A stretch of 12,880 nt of DNA from CAYSHJ01 sp964589725 (lineage in GTDB: Bacteria > Planctomycetota > Planctomycetia > Planctomycetales > Planctomycetaceae), in the NCBI GenBank assembly GCA_964589725.1, contig CAZPUJ010000254.1, forward strand, positions 1-12,880, read 5' to 3'. The position numbers and the translations under genes were made by a program. Below, in pieces: positions 8,053 through 12,880 of this stretch. Position 1 is the stretch's first letter. The number at the start of each line of letters is the position of its first letter. A model generated the notes under the pieces. That model was not told the origin of the DNA. It searched no databases and saw nothing but the letters and a program-made list of their open reading frames with translations.

Positions 8053-8131
8053 GCTTTCGCACACGGATGTAAGAAAGGCACACAGATTGATTCATGATCC
8101 GTGTGCCTTTCTTACATCCGTGTGCGAAAGC
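8053..8131. repeat. Perfect 31-bp inverted repeat between convergent genes
   Basis: Bases 8053-8083 are the exact reverse complement of 8101-8131, with a 17-base loop (8084-8100). The element fills the space between the stop of the HerA-like gene (8044) and the stop of the DAHP synthase gene (8144, opposite strand). Within it, ATCCGTGTG occurs twice in tandem (8097-8105 and 8117-8125), so a nested shorter fold is also possible. Its position fits a bidirectional transcription terminator. It lacks flanking T tracts, and the exactness of the arms is more like a mobile REP/MITE element. Either or both may apply. Confidence 0.85.
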
Positions 8132-8143
8132 AACCCGAACGCT

Positions 8144-9190
8144 TCACCCGCGCAGCTTGTCGTACGCGTCGAGGATCAGCGACTCGGTTTCGTCCCAGCC
8201 GATGCAGCCGTCGGTGATCGAAACTCCGTAGTGCAACAGCGACAGGTCAGTGGGTAGCTTTTGGTTGCCGGGGAAGAGATTGCTCTCGAGCATCAGCCCG
8301 ATGATGCGGTCGTTGCCAGCGGTTCGTTGAGCAATCACGTCGCGCCAGACTTGCGACTGCTTGCGGTAATCCTTGTCCGAGTTCGCATGGCTGCAATCGA
8401 CGGCGAACCGCGGACACAACCCGGCGGCGGCGAGCTTTTCCGTCGTGACTTTCATGTGCTCGGCCGAGTAGTTCGGTCCCGAGCGGCCGCCACGCAGCAT
8501 CAAGTGACCCCACGGATTGCCCTTGGTGTTGACGATGCACGTGTGACCATCGCCGTCGATGCCTAGAAATGCATGCGGCGTGCGCGCAGCCAGCATGGCC
8601 TCGATGGCGACCTGCAAGCTGCCGTCCGTGCCGTTTTTGTAGCCGACCGGCATCGACAACCCGCTGGCCATTTGCCGATGCGTGGGCGACTCCGTCGTGC
8701 GCGCCCCAATCGATGCCAGTGTGATTAAGTCGGCGATGTACTGCGGCGTGATCGGTTCGAGCAGTTCCGTCGCCGACGGCAAACCGAGTTCGCCAATCTC
8801 CAGCAGAAGCTCGCGTGCCAGACGCAGCCCGGTGGCGATGTCGAACGAATCATTCAAGTACGGGTCGTTGATCAGCCCTTTCCAACCGACAATCGTGCGC
8901 GGCTTCTCGAAGTAGACTCGCATCACGAGGAATAACCGCTCGCTCACTTTGTCGGCCAGAGCCTTCAGCCGCGTTGCGTACTCCATCGCCGCCTTGCGGT
9001 CGTGAATCGAGCACGGGCCAACGACGACCACGACGTGCTGATCCTCGCCGGACAGAATCCGCTGCACGATCTGACGGCCTTCGATCACAGTTTTGTGGAC
9101 ACCCGGGGTGATCGCCAGTTCGGTCTTCAGCAGCTTCGGCGCGATCAGCGGGACCGTGTTGACGACGTTGATGAACTGAGTCGGCTGCAT
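8144..9190 (-). CDS. aroG: 3-deoxy-7-phosphoheptulonate (DAHP) synthase, class I (AroG type)
   Basis: This 348-residue enzyme condenses phosphoenolpyruvate with erythrose 4-phosphate, the first step of the shikimate pathway. Its length and residue spacing match Escherichia coli AroG with an offset of one. Metal ligands are C60 (GPCSIHD), H267 (CSHANSDK), E301 (MLESNLFPG) and D325 (SITDGCIGW). Substrate-contact positions are R91, K96 (MRVYFEKPRT), R164 (GARTTESPTHR), K185 (GYKNGTDG) and R233 (LRGGRSGP). The ATG at 9190 is chosen because TGAGGAA lies just upstream and the protein then begins at the usual AroG position; the frame stays open upstream to 9289 but adds a hydrophobic, unconserved extension. 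Class I enzymes are often feedback-inhibited by Phe, Tyr or Trp; the specificity cannot be read here. The gene stands 113 bases after a Uma2-family gene on the same strand. aroF or aroH would be equally valid symbols. Confidence 0.95.
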   Translation of the reverse strand: MQPTQFINVVNTVPLIAPKLLKTELAITPGVHKTVIEGRQIVQRILSGEDQHVVVVVGPCSIHDRKAAMEYATRLKALADKVSERLFLVMRVYFEKPRTIVGWKGLINDPYLNDSFDIATGLRLARELLLEIGELGLPSATELLEPITPQYIADLITLASIGARTTESPTHRQMASGLSMPVGYKNGTDGSLQVAIEAMLAARTPHAFLGIDGDGHTCIVNTKGNPWGHLMLRGGRSGPNYSAEHMKVTTEKLAAAGLCPRFAVDCSHANSDKDYRKQSQVWRDVIAQRTAGNDRIIGLMLESNLFPGNQKLPTDLSLLHYGVSITDGCIGWDETESLILDAYDKLRG

Positions 9191-9193
9191 GAG

Positions 9194-9200
9194 TTCCTCA
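9194..9200 (-). promoter_or_regulatory. Shine-Dalgarno site of DAHP synthase
   Basis: On the minus strand the sequence reads TGAGGAACTC then ATG, a strong ribosome site that decides between the start at 9190 and in-frame upstream codons (e.g. ATG at 9253). Confidence 0.6.
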
Positions 9201-9219
9201 AGAAATGGCGACACGAAGA

Positions 9220-9270
9220 GTGCCATGATAGCGGCGATCAGGGCAGGCTGCATGGCACCGAGAAGTGCCA
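9220..9270 (-). promoter_or_regulatory. Competing hairpin segments in the DAHP synthase leader
   Basis: In mRNA order three segments occur: UGGCAC (9270-9265), GUGCCAUG (9258-9251) and CAUGGCAC (9227-9220). The middle one can pair with the first (6 bp, 6-base loop) or with the third (8 bp, 23-base loop), but not with both. This resembles attenuator architecture, which would suit an aromatic-pathway gene. No stop-terminated leader peptide and no T tract are seen, and short complementary segments can arise by chance in GC-rich DNA, so regulation is only a suggestion. Confidence 0.25.
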
Positions 9271-9303
9271 CGGACGTCAAACTTCGCAATGTCCGGTGCC
9301 GGC

Positions 9304-9945
9304 TCAGGCGCGAGCGAGTTTCTCACGAATCCAAGCACGGAAGCGTCGGATGATTTCGTTCTCGTCGGTGCGACCACGCTGTTGCAAGAAACGCTCCAGA
9401 TCGGTGGACCGCAACCGGTCAAACGTCAGGCTGTTCGGTTGCTCGGAGTACGTGCTGTCGGATTGCAAACGAGAGATCGTCAACGTGGAGCCATCGAATC
9501 GCCAGACCTCCGGCACGCTCAACGCCGCGTAAATGTCCATGCGGTTGAGCGAACTCCGCGAAATGTCGACTTCCACCACCAAGTCCGGCGGTGGATCGCG
9601 ACGCGGATCGTACGTCTGCAAGTTTCGCACGCGGTCGGCGTGCTGAATCCAGAAGCACTCATCCGGTTCCAGCCCGCGTTGCTGGCGACGTCGTTTCAGG
9701 GTCATCGAGCCGTAGCCGGCGATGGGCAGGCCCAGCTCTTCCGTCAACGTCTCGATCAGTCGGCCGATCAAATGTTTGCAGCGTTCGTGTTCCGGAGACA
9801 GGGTCATTATTTCGAGCGCTCCCCGATCAAAGGTGATGCGCAGATGTCGTCGCTCGTCGAACACCCGAAGCAAGCGTTGATAGGTGCCCCAGTCTTCGCC
9901 GTCGAGCAACAAACGATCTTTGTGAAGTGCTGTGAGTCGTGACAT
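9304..9945 (-). CDS. Uma2 family (DUF820) putative restriction endonuclease-like protein
   Basis: A 213-residue protein of the Uma2/DUF820 family, which has a PD-(D/E)XK nuclease fold and is strongly expanded in planctomycetes and cyanobacteria. Visible family signatures are RITFDRGALEIMTLSPEHE (36-54), GLEPDECFWI with D95 (91-100), PPPDLVVEVDIS with D121 and E125 (118-129), and YAALSVPEVWRFD (139-151), which matches the common 'Y..lGV.EyW..d' motif. D121/E125 are the likely acidic active-site residues. The ATG at 9945 gives a typical length; a GTG at 10017 would add 24 residues that run through a repeat-like hairpin and is less likely. No strong ribosome site is seen. Biological role unknown; despite the nuclease fold these genes are usually not next to methylases, and none is present here. 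Confidence 0.85.
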   Translation of the reverse strand: MSRLTALHKDRLLLDGEDWGTYQRLLRVFDERRHLRITFDRGALEIMTLSPEHERCKHLIGRLIETLTEELGLPIAGYGSMTLKRRRQQRGLEPDECFWIQHADRVRNLQTYDPRRDPPPDLVVEVDISRSSLNRMDIYAALSVPEVWRFDGSTLTISRLQSDSTYSEQPNSLTFDRLRSTDLERFLQQRGRTDENEIIRRFRAWIREKLARA

Positions 9946-10249
9946 GGCCCGGAACCCAACCGGCGAGCCGATCCGCCTGTGGCGGATTAGCCCTCGGACA
10001 ATTTGGAATTGAAACACGTCCGGGGCTCGCCAAACGATGCGCGCATCCGAACAAGAAAGACCGTACGCAACGCGATCAAGGTATCTCAGCCGGGCGCCTC
10101 ACGCCAGCAGTAGCTTCGGCCCTTGTGGCCGTTGAACGGTTCGCCGAAGGCGTACGCGAAGGCGGGCGAATTCGGTCACGGCGCGGTTTGAATTGCGCCT
10201 GCTGTTGCATAGCATGGCATGACCCCGTTCCAAAGAGGATCATTCTGCG
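9946..10249. other. Divergent intergenic region between the Uma2 gene and the kinase gene
   Basis: About 300 bases without a supportable gene. It must contain promoters for both divergent genes, but no convincing -35/-10 pair was found. It holds a small perfect hairpin, ATCCGCC-TGT-GGCGGAT (9971-9987), beside TTAGCCCTCGG, resembling the short palindromic repeats elsewhere in the window. AGAGGA at 10234-10239 is the likely ribosome site of the kinase. Confidence 0.5.
9971..9987. repeat. Short perfect hairpin upstream of the Uma2 gene
   Basis: ATCCGCC and GGCGGAT form a 7-bp stem around TGT. It lies 26 bases upstream of the Uma2 ATG and would be inside the coding region if the GTG at 10017 were used. 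It could be a REP-like half-element or an operator; there is no further evidence for either. Confidence 0.35.
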
Positions 10250-12124
10250 ATGGCGAAGCTCAGTCAGATTGGCCAATACAAACTAGTTCGAAAGCTCGGC
10301 CAGGGCGGGATGGGGATGGTCTTTGAAGGCATTCAAGAGACGCTGGATCGCCGAGTGGCGATCAAAATTCTGCCCGCTCAGTTCATGCGCGATCCGACGT
10401 TCGTCGAGCGTTTCAAACGCGAAGCCAAAGCCGCCGCGCGGCTCAACCATCTGAACATCGTCACGATCCATGAGATCGGTGAGGACCAAGGGTTTCACTT
10501 CTTTTCGATGGAGTTGGTGGATGGCCTGAGCCTGCAACAACGGCTCAAAGAACAAGGTCCATTCGCCATTCCGGAGGCCATCGGCTTGATGCTCCAGGCG
10601 ATCCGCGGACTGGGTCATGCTTGGGAACAGCAAATCGTCCATCGCGACATCAAGCCGGACAATTTGATGCTGACCAAAGCGGGTGTGCTCAAGATCACGG
10701 ACCTCGGTTTGGCGAGAGTCCGCGAAGACATGGGCACGATGACCCAGACCGGTGCCGTCATGGGCACGCCATACTACATGAGCCCTGAGCAAGGCTGCAA
10801 CGCGAAGGACGCGGACCTACGCAGCGACGTGTATTCTCTGGGCGCGACGTTCTACCACCTGTTGACCGGCCGAGTCCCCTTTGAAGGCTCGTCCCCGATC
10901 GAGGTCGCGATCAAGGTGGCGACGGCCCCGTTTCCGCCGGTGTGCGAGGTCCGTCCCGACACGCCGCCCGCCGTCGCGGCCGTCATCGAAAAGATGCTCG
11001 CCCGAAAGCCGGAAGATCGCTTCCAGAACGCTCTCGAACTGCTCGAAGCCGTCGAGTCTCTGAACCGGCCAGCACCACCATTGACGGCCCGCTCAGTGAA
11101 CCGAGGGATCGGCTCGGAGACTGTTCTCGCCGACGCAGCCGAACCGCCGCGTCAGCCAGCGACGAGAGTCGATCTGGCGGGGTTGGCCGCACAGAAGTTG
11201 GTTCAGCAGCGAACCGACGCCGCCGAGGCTCAACGCTGTGCGGATGACGTGCATCGGCAGGCTCGGGAATTGGCGGAACAGAAGCACGACTTCGCGGCAG
11301 CGGCGCGGTTGATCGAGACGCTCGAGCTGCATTGGCGCGACGTGAAGCTGTACGAGAAGATTTGCGGCGACCGTGATCAGGTCAAACAGTTGGATGCCGG
11401 CATTCAGGACGCGGTTCAGAAAGGCCGACTGCGGTTTTTGCGCGGTCGGGTGCAGGAGTTGTTGAAGTTGCAGCCCAAGCGTGACGACATGCGGCGGCTG
11501 CTGGACGTGTTGCCGGAGGAACCGGACTTGCCGAAGAAGTTGTCGAACTCGATCGGGATGCGGTTCGTGTTGATCGAACCCGGTGAGTTCACAATGGGGT
11601 CAAACGAAAGTGATAGTGAGAAGCCGCCACATTCCGTTGAGATCATGCAGCCGTTTTACTTTGGCGTGTTTCCGGTGACGCAGGCGGAGTATCAAGCCGT
11701 GATTGGCAGCAATCCGAGCCATTTTTCTGGGAACGCGCGCCATCCCGTGGAACGGGTTTCGTGGCACGATGCAGCGGCCTATTGCGAAAAGCTCAGTCAA
11801 CTCACCGCCGAAGCCGAGCACCGGCAGACGTACCGCTTGCCGACTGAGGCGGAATGGGAATACGCCTGCCGAGCTGGCTCAACGGGCAAGTGCTGCTTCG
11901 GAGACAATGAATCGTTGGAAGAATACGCTTGGTTCGGAGGTAATTCTGAGAATCAAACGCATCCCGTGGGGGAGAAGAAGGCCAACGCCTGGGGTTTGCA
12001 CGACATGCATGGCAACGTGATGGAATGGTGCCAAGATGTGTACGACGCGCGATCCGGTGATGACGTCTGGATCGCAAAATCGCGTGTTGCGTGGCGGTAC
12101 GTGGAACGGAAGCCGCACCGATGA
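10250..12124 (+). CDS. Ser/Thr protein kinase fused to an FGE-sulfatase (SUMF1-like) domain; 3' end frameshifted
   Basis: A PknB-type (Hanks) kinase with all core motifs: glycine loop LGQGGMGMV (16-24), ATP lysine K39 (VAIKIL), helix C glutamate E58, catalytic HRDIKPDN (131-138), metal-binding DLG (151-153) and GTPYYMSPE (172-180). The kinase ends near residue 272. A Pro/Ala linker and a helical segment (~310-420) follow, then an FGE-sulfatase domain from ~430: IGMRFVLIEPGEFTMGS, PFYFGVFPVTQAEYQAVIG, HPVERVSWHDAAAYCEKL, YRLPTEAEWEYACRAGS and AWGLHDMHGNVMEWCQD. No membrane segment is seen, so it is probably cytosolic. After MEWCQDVYDA the frame changes, and the last ~24 residues (to KPHR) are not FGE-like; the expected RVLRGGTW motif continues in another frame to 12221. 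Fusion of these domains is a recurrent planctomycete architecture. The ligand and phosphorylation targets are unknown. AGAGGA precedes the ATG at 10250. Confidence 0.85.
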   Translation: MAKLSQIGQYKLVRKLGQGGMGMVFEGIQETLDRRVAIKILPAQFMRDPTFVERFKREAKAAARLNHLNIVTIHEIGEDQGFHFFSMELVDGLSLQQRLKEQGPFAIPEAIGLMLQAIRGLGHAWEQQIVHRDIKPDNLMLTKAGVLKITDLGLARVREDMGTMTQTGAVMGTPYYMSPEQGCNAKDADLRSDVYSLGATFYHLLTGRVPFEGSSPIEVAIKVATAPFPPVCEVRPDTPPAVAAVIEKMLARKPEDRFQNALELLEAVESLNRPAPPLTARSVNRGIGSETVLADAAEPPRQPATRVDLAGLAAQKLVQQRTDAAEAQRCADDVHRQARELAEQKHDFAAAARLIETLELHWRDVKLYEKICGDRDQVKQLDAGIQDAVQKGRLRFLRGRVQELLKLQPKRDDMRRLLDVLPEEPDLPKKLSNSIGMRFVLIEPGEFTMGSNESDSEKPPHSVEIMQPFYFGVFPVTQAEYQAVIGSNPSHFSGNARHPVERVSWHDAAAYCEKLSQLTAEAEHRQTYRLPTEAEWEYACRAGSTGKCCFGDNESLEEYAWFGGNSENQTHPVGEKKANAWGLHDMHGNVMEWCQDVYDARSGDDVWIAKSRVAWRYVERKPHR

Positions 12125-12221
12125 CCGCTCGGCCTATCGCCTCTACTTTGATCCCTCAAATTCACTCCCCAACATTGGTTTTCGGTTGGTGTTGCTGTCG
12201 AGTGACGTGAGGACTTCGTAA
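12051..12221 (+). pseudogene. Out-of-frame C-terminus of the kinase-FGE protein
   Basis: In the frame one base ahead of the kinase gene, the sequence reads DPVMTSGSQNRVLRGGTWNG, then DDRSAYRLYFDPSNSLPNIG and FRLV, and stops at TAA 12219-12221. This is the canonical end of an FGE-sulfatase domain (RVLRGGSW ... RSAYR ... GFRLV). Dropping one base near 12050 (in GACGCGCGATCC) would join it directly to MEWCQDVYDA and give a protein of about 656 residues. The motif is uninterrupted, so the shift is recent or is a sequence error. In place of the cysteine pair of true formylglycine-generating enzymes the region has Trp-Asn-Gly and no Cys, so the domain is more likely a binding module than a sulfatase activator. 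Confidence 0.8.
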
Positions 12222-12264
12222 TGGAGCGGCTTGGGGTCGGGCGTTCAAACCCAGAAGGCAGACC

Positions 12265-12372
12265 ATGCCTCGCTCGAACCGCATTGACATCGCCAACGGG
12301 CTGCATCACGTCACGCAGCGCGGCCTCGAACGTCGCAACATCGTGCTGGGCCGGAGGGGTCAGGTGTTCTGA
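12265..12372 (+). pseudogene. Truncated REP-associated tyrosine transposase (RAYT / Y1-Tnp, IS200-IS605-like), N-terminal stub
   Basis: An ATG at 12265 opens MPRSNRIDIANGLHHVTQRG followed by LERRNIV, the characteristic N-terminus of REP-associated transposases of the Y1 HUH superfamily (residues 1-27, bases 12265-12345). The next expected segment, the catalytic core with the HUH pair and the tyrosine, is absent. Instead the frame runs into the left arm of an inverted repeat starting at 12356 and stops at TGA 12370-12372, leaving 35 residues. The stub cannot be active. Its position directly beside an inverted repeat fits a RAYT locus collapsed by deletion or by insertion of its own repeat element. 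Confidence 0.75.
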
Positions 12373-12482
12373 TTTCTGTTTTGGTGTCACGAAGAGTCTC
12401 AGCCGTGGGTCGAGCGATTGACTGGCAAATCGTGTTGCGGGTGGATCGTGGGCCAAAAACAGAAATCAGAACACCTGACCCC
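12356..12482. mobile_element. 127-bp inverted-repeat element (MITE/REPIN-like) beside the RAYT stub
   Basis: Bases 12356-12382 (starting GGGGTCAGGTGTTCTGATTT) are the exact reverse complement of 12456-12482. Allowing one extra T, the match extends to TTGG/CCAA. About 73 bases separate the arms. The GGGGTCAGG...CCTGACCCC termini are of the type I associate with RAYT-linked repeats. The interior has no functional coding capacity; reading frames crossing it are by-products. It is probably mobilised in trans by a full-length RAYT elsewhere in the genome. No target-site duplication could be identified with confidence. Confidence 0.75.
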
Positions 12483-12597
12483 GCGTTCGCACGTCCGACA
12501 ACATCTGCATCGCCGTGGATGCCATTGCCGTCGCATTCAAACTCTGAATAGCATGTCAGGGGCAAGTTCAGAATTTCCCAATTCGGGGAGCGAACCG

Positions 12598-12880
12598 ATG
12601 AGTCAAATCGAAACTCGGGAGAGTGTCCTGGATGAAATCCAAATCCTCCTGAAAGACCAACGGATGCCGACGGGATTCGCAGACAATCGTCGTGAACAAC
12701 GCGACGGCTGGCAGATGGTCCTCGAAAAATGGCTCTGGAAATGGGACCGCGATCCGAGCCAGTTGGAAGATGAAGGGATCACGGCTCCTTCCGCAGAGAC
12801 CATCCAGCGTGCCTGTGAAATGGCTTTGCGGTTGCGCGACTTGGGACTGCTTGTTCCACAGCGCGTGGCAGCGACCGGGG
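12598..12880 (+). CDS. Hypothetical protein, N-terminal part (3' truncated by window edge)
   Basis: The frame opens at ATG 12598, with GGGGAG seven bases upstream, and runs to the window end without a stop (94 residues seen). The protein is soluble and charged: MSQIETRESVLDEIQILLKD, then Trp-rich WQMVLEKWLWKWD and a helical segment APSAETIQRACEMALRLRDL (residues ~63-82) ending in GLLVPQRVAATG. I recall similar short planctomycete proteins with a 'PSAExIxxAxxxAxxLRDxG.P.P.RV' pattern; their function is not known to me. An in-frame ATG at 12553 would add 15 residues encoded by a repeat-like sequence and is less likely. No domain or signal peptide is recognised. Confidence 0.6.
   Translation, partial: MSQIETRESVLDEIQILLKDQRMPTGFADNRREQRDGWQMVLEKWLWKWDRDPSQLEDEGITAPSAETIQRACEMALRLRDLGLLVPQRVAATG

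Noticed and set aside
9191..9289. N-terminal extension of DAHP synthase (33 residues, hydrophobic, signal-like)
   Set aside because: AroG-type enzymes are cytosolic, the residue spacing matches AroG from the ATG at 9190, and a strong ribosome site lies just before that codon.
10207..10230. Possible sigma-54-like or -10/-35 promoter elements before the kinase (GCATGGCATGACC...)
   Set aside because: The TGGCAT-like box lacks a matching GC element at the right spacing, and no other clear promoter pair was found.
12311..12565. Minus-strand 84-codon frame across the inverted-repeat element
   Set aside because: It is generated by the two repeat arms and their interior; a by-product of the mobile element, not a gene.
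1..12880. CRISPR arrays, tRNA or rRNA genes, att sites
   Set aside because: No regularly spaced direct repeats, no cloverleaf-like or rRNA-like sequence and no integrase were seen.

Overview
The window is GC-rich, densely coding bacterial DNA. The gene content points to a planctomycete: a Ser/Thr kinase fused to an FGE-sulfatase (SUMF1-like) domain, a Uma2-family protein, a membrane-fusion adaptor with cytoplasmic GAF domains, and many short inverted repeats next to a REP-associated transposase stub. This assignment rests on family knowledge and was not tested by a search.

Layout. Bases 2-3331 hold three plus-strand genes: the end of an N,N-dimethylformamidase-like protein, an FAD-dependent oxidoreductase and an aldo/keto reductase. 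They look like a small catabolic or redox operon. The oxidoreductase carries two repeat-derived stretches inside its reading frame. Bases 3508-8044 hold a tightly spaced pair: a GAF-GAF-TM-HlyD adaptor and a HerA-type ATPase with a long C-terminal coiled coil. A perfect 31-bp inverted repeat (8053-8131) separates this pair from two minus-strand genes, a class I DAHP synthase (8144-9190) and a Uma2-family protein (9304-9945). DAHP synthase catalyses the first step of aromatic amino acid synthesis, and its leader contains competing hairpin segments.

A ~300-bp divergent intergenic region leads to a plus-strand kinase-FGE fusion (10250-12124). Its FGE domain is broken by a +1 frameshift near 12050, and the missing C-terminal motif is intact in another frame up to 12221. 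The right end holds a 27-residue stub of a REP-associated tyrosine transposase (RAYT), cut short by a 127-bp inverted-repeat element that looks like a RAYT-mobilised MITE/REPIN. Further degenerate copies of the repeat head lie nearby. The window ends inside an unrecognised gene that starts at 12598.

The most interesting items are the adaptor/ATPase pair with no visible transporter partner, the RAYT stub with its repeat element, the in-frame repeat insertions in the oxidoreductase, and the frameshifted kinase-FGE gene. No RNA genes, CRISPR arrays or replication origins were seen.
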